From NCBI GenBank assembly GCA_030156615.1, contig JASGME010000005.1, forward strand, positions 1-64,000: DNA of 64,000 bases, in the 5' to 3' direction. The notes below the pieces were generated by a model. That model was not told the DNA's origin. It was given only the letters and a program-made list of their open reading frames with translations, and did not search any database. Positions 1 through 10,235 of the stretch are shown here, one piece after another. Position 1 is the stretch's first letter. Each line of letters begins with the position of its first letter. Both the position numbers and the translations under genes were made by a program. Source of the DNA: Candidatus Woesearchaeota archaeon (GTDB lineage: Archaea; Nanobdellota; Nanobdellia; Woesearchaeales; UBA119).

Positions 1-1
1 T

Positions 2-436
2 AATTCTTTCTTTGTTATTTTTTTAAATAATCTCAGAGTTACTATTTTCTGCATATTGTTTTCTCTCATATTTGGTGCAGGAGCAATATTCATCCTTAGT
101 TGGAACGGTTCTGTTCTTGGTGTTGCCCTTGGTGATTTTGTTAAGGAGAAATTGGTCTTTATTGGTGCAGGTGAAGCAGCAGGTGTTGCTCATTATCTTG
201 CTTCATTCTCCAGCGGTGTTTTAAGATATTTTATTCATGGAGTACCTGAGATTACTGCCTACATCTTTGCAGGTATTGCCGGGGGCATAATCTCTTTTGC
301 AGTAATAAAACATTCTTTATTTTCAAAGAAGTTTGAATCTGTTGTTGTTGATTGTACTAATCTGATTCTGATTGCAATTGTTTTCCTTTTAGGAGCTTCT
401 TTCATTGAGGTTTTCATTACTCCTTTTTTCTTCTGA
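2..436 (+). CDS. SpoIIM/DUF95-like integral membrane protein, 5' end outside window
   Basis: Frame 2 is open from the window edge: NSFFVIFLNNLRVTIFCILFSLIFGAGAIFILSWNGSVLGVALG..., multi-TM, SpoIIM-like NN-R pattern. Confidence 0.7.
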   Translation, partial: NSFFVIFLNNLRVTIFCILFSLIFGAGAIFILSWNGSVLGVALGDFVKEKLVFIGAGEAAGVAHYLASFSSGVLRYFIHGVPEITAYIFAGIAGGIISFAVIKHSLFSKKFESVVVDCTNLILIAIVFLLGASFIEVFITPFFF

Positions 437-445
437 CCATGTTTT

Positions 446-1276
446 TTATAACAGTTTTACTCTGTCTGGGCTACATTTATATATTTCCCCTTCCCTGATG
501 AGTCTTTTAATAATTTCATCAATGTCTTTTATGTTTGTGTTTCTTTCTAAATCCTCTATGCTTGCTCCGTCTCCTTTGTCAAGCTTTTTGATTGTTTCAA
601 TTATTATTGTTGTTGGATGTTTTTTTGCTTCTTTTGTTCCGTTTTTTTCTTCATCTTCTTCATCATCGCTTATCTCTTCATCAAAATTCATCTTTATCTC
701 TTCTGGCTCTTTTTCACCAGAATAAAGCATTCCTTCTTCTGATTCTTCATTCGCTCTTTTGTTAAAATCTATGATTTCTTCTTCTTTGTTAGAATTTTTA
801 TTTTGTCCTTTGCTTTTAATTTCTTCAAGCTCTCTCTTGAATTTTATGTTGAAGAGTTTCTTTCTGTATTCAAGCCATTTCTGGTTTTCGAGCTTTTTTA
901 TGTTTTCGCAAAGAATGTACTTCTCTTCTGCAAATTCCCTTGGTTTTCCTATTATCAATACAATGTCACCTATATTAAAATCATCAAATAAATCAGTTGA
1001 TTCGAAGCTTCTCACCCTTATCGTTCCAAAGCCATCGTCAAGGATCAAAGAAGGGTACGGAACTTCATTCTTATCTACAATTATTCCTATCATATTTACT
1101 CTATATATCTTGATGTTGTTGAATTGAATATAATTTGGATTCCAGTCTTCTTGTTTTTCGTATTTTCCATTTAATATTATTGCAGAAGGAACCAACTGGG
1201 CAATACTCCTTTTGAACTGATTTCTATCTTCTAAATTCTTTATAGACTCCCCTTTATCATATTTGTTCTCAATCAT
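446..1276 (-). CDS. RPA/SSB-like OB-fold protein with C-terminal winged helix
   Basis: OB-fold-like segment (VNMIGIIVDKNEVPYPSLILDDGFGTIRVRSF...GDIVLIIGKPREF), acidic linker, wHTH-like C-terminus; next to mcm. Confidence 0.7.
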   Translation of the reverse strand: MIENKYDKGESIKNLEDRNQFKRSIAQLVPSAIILNGKYEKQEDWNPNYIQFNNIKIYRVNMIGIIVDKNEVPYPSLILDDGFGTIRVRSFESTDLFDDFNIGDIVLIIGKPREFAEEKYILCENIKKLENQKWLEYRKKLFNIKFKRELEEIKSKGQNKNSNKEEEIIDFNKRANEESEEGMLYSGEKEPEEIKMNFDEEISDDEEDEEKNGTKEAKKHPTTIIIETIKKLDKGDGASIEDLERNTNIKDIDEIIKRLIREGEIYKCSPDRVKLL

Positions 1277-1314
1277 TCTCTTTTTTTGAATTATGTTTTA
1301 ATTATTTTTTTCAA

Positions 1315-3342
1315 TTATATTTTTTGTATAAATCCATATTTAGGCTCGAATATGTCTCCGGATCTCTTTAATTTTTCCAGAATCTCTTCAGCTTCATCGG
1401 AAGAGATATTGTTTTCCTCGCAAATCTTGATTATGTCATCTTTAGGAATTGGTATATTTTTTCCAATCTTTTCCTCAAGCATAGATATTGCTGCTTTAAC
1501 AGAACTTACCTTGCTTCTTTCGCTTGCTGTTACGCCTGTTGTTATCCTGTCTATGTCAATCTTGCCTGTAGTTGGATCTACACCAACATCGCGTAAGCAA
1601 TAATCAACAATATCTATTGCGATCCTGGCATCTTTTTTCGTAACTTTCTTTGATAGTCTTGATTTAGCAGATGCCTCTCCTAATCTAACTAATGCTTCAA
1701 GTTGTCTTGCAGATATCGGAATTGCCTTTATTCCATTTTCATTGTCATTATCGCTGTTTCTAAGATTAACATAATATTCTTTGAATTCTTCTATTGCTTC
1801 ATCTGTTAGTTGTGGCTTATAATTTCTCTTTGCATATGCAATATATTTTCTAAGAAACTCTGTATCTATCTCAGGTTGATTCTTTTCTGGATTCTGGTGA
1901 AGTGCTAAAACATGTTCGGCAAGTTCAGTATCCTTCTCCTTGTTTGGCAAGTCTTTTATTGTGAATATTAGGTCAAATCTATTTACAAGTGCCGGAGGCA
2001 TATTGATTTGCTTTGCTATTGAGTCATAAGGATCAAATCTGCCAAATTTTGGGTTCGCTGCCGCCAGCACAGTTGTTTTTGCCAGTAGTGTTGCCTGAAC
2101 ATTTGCCTTACTTATGCTGATTGTTTGTTGTTCAAGAGCTTCATGCATTGCACTCCTGTCCTCAGAGCTCATCTTATCAAGTTCATCAATTATACACATG
2201 CCGTTATTTGCTAGGACTAATGCCCCTGCTTCAAGAGCCCATCCACGCAAAAATTCATCCTTTACCACAGTTGCAGTCAGTCCTGCACCTGTAGCTCCCT
2301 TACCAGAAACATATCTTGCTTTAGGAGCAACAATGCTTGCTCTCTTTAGAATCTGTGATTTTCCTGCACCAGGATCCCCTACCAGCAAAATATGTATGTC
2401 GCCTCTTGTGCGAGATCCATCCGGCCTTACCTTCTCAACACCAGAAAACATCTGAAGAAGAAGGGCTTCTTTTATCTTTTCATAACCGTATATTGATGGA
2501 GCCATCGCATCAACAAGTTTTTTCGTAAGTTTCTTGTCCTTGCTTAGCTCAATTATCTTTTCTTCTTCTTCTTTTGTGATGTTCAATTCAGAGAATTCCT
2601 CTTGGAGCGGTTCTAAATAATTTGCTTCAACATATAAATCAAACTTTGTAGAAGTGCCTCCTGTTCTTAGAGTTATTGGTGTCTCTTTTATTATCCCAGC
2701 AACTTTGACTTTTGAACCCGGGTTTGCTTTCCTTTCTGTTATTGGGCTGACTAAATCTTCTGACAGGATGACGCCGATCCTTTTTGGCTGATCTGCTCCA
2801 TCAAGTCTCTCTGGCATTTCCTCAAGAACTATCCTCTGAACATCTATCATGTTCTTGCTAATTAGCTCAAACTGAGTCTTATTTCCGCATGCGCATCTAA
2901 CAGGCGTTTTGAATTTATTGTCATTTTGAAGAACAACATGGATTTGACCGCAATTCTTGCATCTGAACTTGGCAGATGTCGCTCTAGGCCTGACATCAGA
3001 CTTTTGCCTTACAAGACCTTCAAAAGAATAAAATTTTGAAAGATGTATAGATCTTATGTCTCTTATCTGCAAAGATCTGGATTCTGGCAGATTTTTAAAC
3101 CGAACATTAAAATTATCTATGTTCTCGCCAATATTTAAATTAAGTATTGCTGCGCTTGCAGCTTCCAGGGCCTGTGTAGGTTCTTCTAATAGGTATTCAG
3201 CCAGCTCAATGTCGTATTGACTGAGCTTAATGAAGTCTACAATAACGAAATTCTTATCGTTCTTTGCATTCTCTAAAATCTCATCTTCATAATAGAGTTT
3301 AAAGAAATCCTGAAACTTTTCAATTGCTTCTTCAATCTCCAT
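1315..3342 (-). CDS. mcm: MCM replicative helicase
   Basis: Zn motif CKNCGQ...CACGNK, Walker A GDPGAGKSQ, Walker B CIIDELDKM, arginine finger region VNRFDLIF. Confidence 0.97.
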   Translation of the reverse strand: MEIEEAIEKFQDFFKLYYEDEILENAKNDKNFVIVDFIKLSQYDIELAEYLLEEPTQALEAASAAILNLNIGENIDNFNVRFKNLPESRSLQIRDIRSIHLSKFYSFEGLVRQKSDVRPRATSAKFRCKNCGQIHVVLQNDNKFKTPVRCACGNKTQFELISKNMIDVQRIVLEEMPERLDGADQPKRIGVILSEDLVSPITERKANPGSKVKVAGIIKETPITLRTGGTSTKFDLYVEANYLEPLQEEFSELNITKEEEEKIIELSKDKKLTKKLVDAMAPSIYGYEKIKEALLLQMFSGVEKVRPDGSRTRGDIHILLVGDPGAGKSQILKRASIVAPKARYVSGKGATGAGLTATVVKDEFLRGWALEAGALVLANNGMCIIDELDKMSSEDRSAMHEALEQQTISISKANVQATLLAKTTVLAAANPKFGRFDPYDSIAKQINMPPALVNRFDLIFTIKDLPNKEKDTELAEHVLALHQNPEKNQPEIDTEFLRKYIAYAKRNYKPQLTDEAIEEFKEYYVNLRNSDNDNENGIKAIPISARQLEALVRLGEASAKSRLSKKVTKKDARIAIDIVDYCLRDVGVDPTTGKIDIDRITTGVTASERSKVSSVKAAISMLEEKIGKNIPIPKDDIIKICEENNISSDEAEEILEKLKRSGDIFEPKYGFIQKI

Positions 3343-3491
3343 TTTATCATCCTGTTTGAATTGTTAATCTGGTGAATATTTTCGTCAATGGAGGAGCTAT
3401 AAATGAAGCTTTAACATGGTGCCTAATTTTATAAACCCTCTACTGCTTGGTTCTTCATTCTTTTTCCTGTTGATTAATCTAGTATTAATGC

Positions 3492-4040
3492 TTATTCTAC
3501 TTTCTTTAAGTGCTCAAGAAGTTTGTCAGTGGCTTTATTTACCTCTTCCTCACTTTTAGTGCCAGTGCAAACTATCTTCCCATTTGAAAATAATAGGAAT
3601 GTTGCATTAATCTCGTCATCCATTAGTTTATATACTAAACCCGGGAATTGTTCAGGTTCATATTCAGTATTCCTTAGTTTTATCGCTAGTTTGTTTAAAT
3701 TGATGTCAAATCCTATGCTGCCAGATGCAACTATATTCTGAACCTTTATCTTTGGCTTTATTGTTACATTTACCCCTACTTTCTTCAAATAGAAGATTAT
3801 CTTCTGGATGGCCTCTTCAACCTTTTCCATAGATCTTGCTCCAGTACAAACAACATTGCCAGAGCTAAATAGAAGGGCCGAACTTTTTGGTTCTTTTATT
3901 CTCAATACAAGTCCCGGGAATTGTTCAGGATTGTATTCTGTGTTTGTCAATGTCGCTGCCATCTTCTCTAAAGGTATGTCTTGTCCTAACGATGTATTAA
4001 CTACTATGTTTACAACTTCTATTTTCTTGTCTTTTGCCAT
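3492..4040 (-). CDS. tbp: TATA-box-binding protein
   Basis: Two direct TBP repeats (EYNPEQFPGLVLRIKEPKSSALLFSSGNVVCTGA / EYEPEQFPGLVYKLMDDEINATFLLFSNGKIVCTGT); start set at MAKDKK. Confidence 0.97.
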   Translation of the reverse strand: MAKDKKIEVVNIVVNTSLGQDIPLEKMAATLTNTEYNPEQFPGLVLRIKEPKSSALLFSSGNVVCTGARSMEKVEEAIQKIIFYLKKVGVNVTIKPKIKVQNIVASGSIGFDINLNKLAIKLRNTEYEPEQFPGLVYKLMDDEINATFLLFSNGKIVCTGTKSEEEVNKATDKLLEHLKKVE

Positions 4041-4084
4041 TTTTGGTTCCCCCAATCTTTGATATTTACCTGCTATGTTGGTTT

Positions 4085-4120
4085 TATTTATAAAGGTTTT
4101 TAAACAATCTTTATAAATAA
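4085..4120 (-). promoter_or_regulatory. Probable TATA-type promoter region of tbp
   Basis: TTTATAAA-like elements (tttatttataaagg, tttataaataa) just upstream of tbp. Confidence 0.4.
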
Positions 4121-4234
4121 TATGCTGTCTTAAACTCAGTTTTTCAGAACCAAAGGCCCCTTTATTTCCTGTGGAAAACCAACAATCTTGTTGAAGAAGT
4201 TGTTTTTTTTAAACTGATTTTTATTGTAACCCTT

Positions 4235-5551
4235 TTATATCCCTTTTTTCTTAGGTATTGCGTTCGGACTAGATCCACCATGCCATGTTATTCTTGGTCT
4301 TATTTGTATTGGAAGCATCCTTTCATTGTAATCATCAAATACAAGGGCAGCCCCTTTTGTTTTTGGTACATTGCTGACCTGTTCATCAAGCCCCTGCCTC
4401 ATATAACTTTGCATCATTAATCCCAATGCTTTTAAATCAACCTCTGCTGTTAATCTATGCGATATGAATATGTCTGACTGGGTCATTACATCTGTATGAA
4501 TCTTTCCCGGCTGCTGGGTTGCCAATACCATTGAAATTCCCGGTTGCCTTCCTTCTCTAAGCAATGTTATCAATGCCTCTGAGGCAGGTGTTTTTCCTTC
4601 TTTTGGAAGAAATTCATGGGCCTCATCTATTATCATCCATACTAAAGGCTTTTCCTTTTTTTCTTTCACATCAAAGCTTGAAAAGTATTCCATTGATGAT
4701 TTTAATTCTTCAAACTCTTCAATCCTTCTTGATTCCATCCTTTCCTGGAATAATCTTTGTGCTATGATGCCTATGACAAGACTTTTTACGCTCTTACTTC
4801 CCTGCATTGTAACATAACAACTTAGATCTATTATTGAGACCCCTCCTCTATAGACTATTGAAGCTAGAGGAGTTCCATTCATAGAGAACAAGCCCCATGT
4901 TTTTGCACTATTAAACCTGTTGATTGCACTTAACTTTGCCTCTTCAGGAATTTCCTTATCTGATTTAATATGCTCTATTATCTCATCTATGCTAAATCTT
5001 TCTTTTTTCTTCTTTAGGTCAAATATTGCTTTTTCTATTACTGCACCAACCGTAGTTGTTTGTTTTATATTAAATGCGTTACACCAATCAGACGGCGATA
5101 GCTCAGATGGAATTATGGAGAAAGGAACATCTGCATCAATACCTTTTTTCTTGAATTTTTCATAGTATCCTTCAGGGATGAAAACCTTTGCTTCCTTGAA
5201 TCCTTTTTCTTCAATGCCCCATTCCTTCAGAAGCTCTTTATCATTCTTATTTGGATACTTCATTGTCCAATAGATTCCCATAGTATCCATAATAACAACA
5301 GAAAGATTGTTTCGGACCTCTTCTTCAACATTGATTATACCTTCTGTTATTGATCCCATAGTGTATGATTTACCAGAGCCTCTCTTACCCGATATGAGAA
5401 TTACATGAGGCGATGCAAGGTCAAGGTAGATATTATTTGATAAAGAACTTACATTGCCCATCTTAACATATTGCTTGCCTATGAAAGCTGTTCCCTTCTT
5501 TCCATACTTCTTTATATCTGATTCGCTTCTTCCTATTATTATCTCATACAT
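4235..5551 (-). CDS. HerA-like P-loop ATPase/helicase (DUF87)
   Basis: Walker A SGKRGSGKSYT, Walker B VWMIIDEAHEFLP, ATQQPGKI sensor region. Confidence 0.85.
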   Translation of the reverse strand: MYEIIIGRSESDIKKYGKKGTAFIGKQYVKMGNVSSLSNNIYLDLASPHVILISGKRGSGKSYTMGSITEGIINVEEEVRNNLSVVIMDTMGIYWTMKYPNKNDKELLKEWGIEEKGFKEAKVFIPEGYYEKFKKKGIDADVPFSIIPSELSPSDWCNAFNIKQTTTVGAVIEKAIFDLKKKKERFSIDEIIEHIKSDKEIPEEAKLSAINRFNSAKTWGLFSMNGTPLASIVYRGGVSIIDLSCYVTMQGSKSVKSLVIGIIAQRLFQERMESRRIEEFEELKSSMEYFSSFDVKEKKEKPLVWMIIDEAHEFLPKEGKTPASEALITLLREGRQPGISMVLATQQPGKIHTDVMTQSDIFISHRLTAEVDLKALGLMMQSYMRQGLDEQVSNVPKTKGAALVFDDYNERMLPIQIRPRITWHGGSSPNAIPKKKGI

Positions 5552-5639
5552 ATCTACTCATTACTTTTCATTGCTTAAAAGTTTTTCTCATTCTTTCAAC
5601 GGAGAAAGATTTAAAAATTAGCTCTTCTTCAAAGAAATC

Positions 5640-6293
5640 ATGCCAAGACTATTAAAAAAGATTGTTGACAGCAATGTGGAGATTGTTTGGTTAGGGCATT
5701 CCTCTTTTCGTATAAGGATTATTAATAAGAATATCATCATATATATAGATCCATTTAATCTTAATTCAAAAAATCCTATTGCCAACTACATCTTTATAAC
5801 TCATCCACACTTTGACCATTTCAGCCCTAAAGATATTAAGAAGATTTCTTATGAAAGAACAAAGTATATCGTTCCGAGAGAGCTTTATAATTACTATCAA
5901 AACAGTATTGCACTTTCTCCTCCCTCTTCTTATGATTTTGTGAATTTTGGTTGTGATACAGTTGAAGCATACAATAGAGGCAGCAATTTTCATCCAAAGG
6001 AGAACGGATGGATGGGATACATCTTTAAGATAAACGGATTAAGGATATATCATGCAGGAGATACAAATCTTATTCCGGAGATGAGTGTAGCAAGAGGCTG
6101 TGACTATGCAATGCTGCCTATAGGAGGATATTATACAATGGATGTAGATGAAGCTTGTGATGCCTGTAATCTTATAAAACCTAGATTTGCTATTCCAATG
6201 CATTATGGAACAACAATAGGAAACGAAGCCATGGCAGACGAATTTGCTGAGAAAGCTCCCTGTCAAGTCATAGTTCTTTACCCAGAAAGATGA
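5640..6293 (+). CDS. MBL-fold metal-dependent hydrolase (UlaG-like)
   Basis: WLGHSSFRI, FITHPHFDHF, YHAGDTNL, AIPMHYGT motifs. Confidence 0.85.
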   Translation: MPRLLKKIVDSNVEIVWLGHSSFRIRIINKNIIIYIDPFNLNSKNPIANYIFITHPHFDHFSPKDIKKISYERTKYIVPRELYNYYQNSIALSPPSSYDFVNFGCDTVEAYNRGSNFHPKENGWMGYIFKINGLRIYHAGDTNLIPEMSVARGCDYAMLPIGGYYTMDVDEACDACNLIKPRFAIPMHYGTTIGNEAMADEFAEKAPCQVIVLYPER

Positions 6294-6412
6294 GCAAAAA
6301 TGAACAGATGAACACAAAAAGAAACGAAAGAGCAAAAATCATTGAGAATTATTCTAACGATTTTAGAAATATTTAAATATCCGAATCTAAATGATTTAGG
6401 TAAAAAGCGAAG

Positions 6413-8923
6413 GTGGCTTATTTGATGAACGGACTTAACTTTCTGTTGGCTGTATTAAAATCAATCTCTGGATTTTTCTTTCAAAATAAAATGATTTCTT
6501 CTAAAAGAGGATTCGTCGACTGGGCCTTTGTCATCTCAATGTGGGTTGTTACTGCTATAGTCGCAGTTGCAGTAGGCACGATGATATCAGGGGGGTCCGA
6601 TGAAGTCCCTCCACAACAAGATCCAGATAAATGTGGTTATTATGGTTCTTATGAAAGTTCTGCAAAAGGGTTTTGTCTAGAAAACCCACCTGATGAACTA
6701 CCGAATCCTCCTGAAGGAATGAGTGAAGATGAGTTTAAAGAGAGTCTACTTAATTATTCTTTTTTTGCCCCTTCAAAGGAACTAGGAAATTATTTTTGTG
6801 GCTGGTGCGGTAATGAAGAATGCAGTTCTTTGATTGAAGAAAATGGAACCATAATTAACTGTACTGAGCGATGTTATGATAATCACGAATCCGAAGATAT
6901 AGTTTGTGACTCTGAGTGTGTTTATGCTGTTGATTGTAAGAACTGCGTTGGGCTCTCATTCGAAGGAGGACTTCCACATTTTGAAGAATCGTCCTGCATA
7001 GAAACTGAAGGCGATAAAATCGGTTGTGAATATTATAGTTCTAGCGAAAAGCAGTGTATTACTCCAAACGGTTCTCCCGGTAATTGTAATTACGGAGTAT
7101 GTAGACCTTCTTCGCCAGATGAATGGGCAATAAGAATCTGGCAGGGCGAAGAAGATTCCGTTGAAAATCTAGCCCTTGATTGGAATGTTAGATGTGATAG
7201 AGATGCTGATACTCCAATTCCCCAGCCTACAGAGGATCCTGATACTGGCGGTTATTCTTGCGATTTTAATCTTTCAGAAATTGCTGAAGAAAAAGGAGAA
7301 GAACCTCCTTTCTTTTGTAAATATGAAGGAGATTATTATCTCCAGTTCCGGTTTTATAGTAAGGATTATGAAAAGTATTTCTCAATTAGTGATTCTGATG
7401 CAATGGATTGCGATGCCAATGGAAATTGTCCTTATGAAGGTCAATTCTTATTTAATGTTTCATATGACGAGAATCAAACTAATTGTGAATGTTTTCTTGG
7501 AAAAGAGGGCGTGTTTAATTTAGGAGGAGAAATTAGTGGATGTTGTGGCGATGATGATTATGAATTTATTGTTTACAGAAATGCTTCAGAGACGATGGAT
7601 GAAGGATTTGTTACAAATCTTTCAGATAATGCATGTTGTGATGATAAAACCGATTGTGTTTCAAATAACCATTGTTATTCCAAAGGAGATTTTTCGACGG
7701 ACGTTGACCTTGATGAAGATCTTGATGTTTGTTTTGCAGATCCCTCAGGCGTAGGTGTGTGGGTTGATTGTGTTAGTAATGATCAGAATAGTGCGCAGTG
7801 TGGTGGAGATAGTAGTAAATCTATCTGCGATATAACTTCTCATGATTGCATTGAGGTTAATTGTAATAATGGAATGGATGATGATAATGATGGAAAAACA
7901 GATGGAGAAGATGAAGATTGTAAGCCACACACAAGTTATACTGGTGAAGTTGGCTATTGTTCTGTTTCAATGACAAAAGATGGAAACGAACCTTGTTTTT
8001 TAAATGAAGAAGAAGGATGTGTTTATGATGGAAAAATTGTAGATGATATGTTATGCAATAATGGTAGTTGGCATTCAAGACAAAGCATGGGCTTTGCTTC
8101 GCTTTATGAAAATAAAGATGCTAATTTTATCCTTAAATGTGATTCTTTAGAAACTTTTCAACCTGATGATGTCTTCAACAATTTAGATTATACCATCAAT
8201 TATCCTTTTTATTCTTCACATGACGTAGACAATATTATCTCTCAATGTGTGCAATCCGCATGTTATCTTACCTCAGCAGATGAAATGACTTTCTTATTTA
8301 ATCTGAATCCAGATGATAAAAATTGTTTCCGTGTACATTCTCCATCATATATATTTTCTAATGTTGCAATTGATGATGCATTTAGTGCAGATTCAAATTC
8401 GCGTGAATCTTTTGAGAAATATTCTTTAGAAAACGGAGGTGCCCTGTTTTATAATAACTATACAAAACAGTTTGCTTATTCAAATACAACAGACTTTGGA
8501 CTCTTTGTAACATATAGTCATAGTCCTGATGATGAGGTGTTGAAAGAGTTATATGAAGGATTATCTAATTTACCAGGGGATCTCAATGAAGTCCTAAAAA
8601 ACTCATCAATCATTCGCTCATTAATATATTATGATATTGGAGATGTTTTAATTCAAGGAAAAAATGCTCAAAATGCGACATCATCTTCTTCAGAGTATGG
8701 TATTCGTTATACCGTTTCGGTCCTTTATGAAGGGATACCGGAAGGACTAGAATCTTTTTTGGAGGATCGGTTTGAAAGGTGGTGCGGTGCTGGTATGGGA
8801 TCTGAATCTTGTAAATATCTAAAAGATAAAAACATTTTTTATTCATCTTTATTAACAAAGGAAAATATAAACACAAATTTTTGGCCTGATTATACTTCAA
8901 TGTTGTTTTCAAGTATAAGATGA
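6413..8923 (+). CDS. Large Cys-rich surface protein with pilin-like N-terminal hydrophobic segment
   Basis: SSKRGFVDWAFVISMWVVTAIVAVAVGTM N-terminus, many Cys, CNNGMDDDNDGKTDGEDEDC motif; GTG start at 6413, alternatives ATG 6425/6491. Confidence 0.7.
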   Translation: MAYLMNGLNFLLAVLKSISGFFFQNKMISSKRGFVDWAFVISMWVVTAIVAVAVGTMISGGSDEVPPQQDPDKCGYYGSYESSAKGFCLENPPDELPNPPEGMSEDEFKESLLNYSFFAPSKELGNYFCGWCGNEECSSLIEENGTIINCTERCYDNHESEDIVCDSECVYAVDCKNCVGLSFEGGLPHFEESSCIETEGDKIGCEYYSSSEKQCITPNGSPGNCNYGVCRPSSPDEWAIRIWQGEEDSVENLALDWNVRCDRDADTPIPQPTEDPDTGGYSCDFNLSEIAEEKGEEPPFFCKYEGDYYLQFRFYSKDYEKYFSISDSDAMDCDANGNCPYEGQFLFNVSYDENQTNCECFLGKEGVFNLGGEISGCCGDDDYEFIVYRNASETMDEGFVTNLSDNACCDDKTDCVSNNHCYSKGDFSTDVDLDEDLDVCFADPSGVGVWVDCVSNDQNSAQCGGDSSKSICDITSHDCIEVNCNNGMDDDNDGKTDGEDEDCKPHTSYTGEVGYCSVSMTKDGNEPCFLNEEEGCVYDGKIVDDMLCNNGSWHSRQSMGFASLYENKDANFILKCDSLETFQPDDVFNNLDYTINYPFYSSHDVDNIISQCVQSACYLTSADEMTFLFNLNPDDKNCFRVHSPSYIFSNVAIDDAFSADSNSRESFEKYSLENGGALFYNNYTKQFAYSNTTDFGLFVTYSHSPDDEVLKELYEGLSNLPGDLNEVLKNSSIIRSLIYYDIGDVLIQGKNAQNATSSSSEYGIRYTVSVLYEGIPEGLESFLEDRFERWCGAGMGSESCKYLKDKNIFYSSLLTKENINTNFWPDYTSMLFSSIR

Positions 8924-8930
8924 TGATAAT

Positions 8931-10235
8931 ATGAATCATAAAAATAGCAAAAAGGGACAAGCGATGCTTTTCATAGTGTTAGCTTTAGTTCTCGTATTTG
9001 TTTTTGTTCTTATATTTAGCATTATGAGCCAAGACCAAGAGGATATTGTTGACAAAGGAAAAGAAACAGAAGTTAATGTTGCATTAAATACAATAGAAGG
9101 ATGTGTAAGCAGAAAAATCAGCGAAGAACTTCTTGATTTGGGAAGACGAGGATTATTGGAAGAATATGATGTTGTTCCTATTGTTATGGAAAGACCAGAA
9201 GGGATAGAATTTCTTTATTGGAATCGCTATGCTCCTTTTGTTTGCGAAGGAAAAGATTATAGCAAGGATATGGATCCTTTTAAGGATAATTCTCTTATTC
9301 TAAAAGAAGGTTGCTATAATAAAGAAGTATACGATGTTTGGGACGAATCAAGATTAAACGTTGATGGTTTAGAATATAAATTTGAAGAATTTATTAGAAA
9401 TATTTTAGCGGATCCTGAATGTGAATGCTATTCTTTTAGAAATGAAGCTTATGGATTTAATGTTAAGCCTGCTTCTGAAGTGAATGTTGATGCTACCTTT
9501 GGAAAGAATGAATTAATTGTTGATGTTGAAAGAGTTGTTCAGATTGATTTTAATGACGGAAGTTCAAGTAAAATTAGTTCAAAGATTAGAGAAACAATGG
9601 ATGTGAGGATTGGTGGTTTAATTGATTTTGCGAATACTGTCATCTTATATGATGGAACAAACCTTTCTTTTGATCCAGTTGCTTATCTTTATGATTCTTT
9701 TCATGTTGAAATTGATGAAGAACAACAACACCCCTATAACACTGATGAGAAGATTGATGTATTAAAGTTTGTAGATGAAAAGAGCCATATTAATGGACAG
9801 AACTTTGAACTTTGGGTCGGCAGAGAAAACTTCTGGCCAATTATTTCATTCACTCCTGCAAATGTAACAGAAAAATCAGGCGGCTCCATTTTAGAGTCTC
9901 GCGAAGAGGTTTATATCAATATCTCAAATCCAATTCAATATCTTCCAGACAACGCCTTTTTATATGATTTTATTGGGAATTGCTCTGAAGGGAACACTGA
10001 AGAAGCACAGAACAATCTTATAAATTATCTTCATACTCAAATAAAGTTTTATGATAGGGATGAAGATCGTCTTAACTCAACAAATAGAACAAATCTGAAT
10101 TGTTTGATGTTTCCAGAAAGCAGCCATAATAATTATACTTTTTCCGTTGAATTCAATTTAACGGATGGCAGGTTAAATTATAGCTCAACAATATATTTCA
10201 AATTATTTAGAGGGGATGACGTCAGTGAAGAGTGA
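8931..10235 (+). CDS. Pilin-like/class III signal peptide-type membrane-anchored protein
   Basis: NSKKGQAMLFIVLALVLVFVFVLIFSIM N-terminus followed by extracellular-type domain. Confidence 0.65.
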   Translation: MNHKNSKKGQAMLFIVLALVLVFVFVLIFSIMSQDQEDIVDKGKETEVNVALNTIEGCVSRKISEELLDLGRRGLLEEYDVVPIVMERPEGIEFLYWNRYAPFVCEGKDYSKDMDPFKDNSLILKEGCYNKEVYDVWDESRLNVDGLEYKFEEFIRNILADPECECYSFRNEAYGFNVKPASEVNVDATFGKNELIVDVERVVQIDFNDGSSSKISSKIRETMDVRIGGLIDFANTVILYDGTNLSFDPVAYLYDSFHVEIDEEQQHPYNTDEKIDVLKFVDEKSHINGQNFELWVGRENFWPIISFTPANVTEKSGGSILESREEVYINISNPIQYLPDNAFLYDFIGNCSEGNTEEAQNNLINYLHTQIKFYDRDEDRLNSTNRTNLNCLMFPESSHNNYTFSVEFNLTDGRLNYSSTIYFKLFRGDDVSEE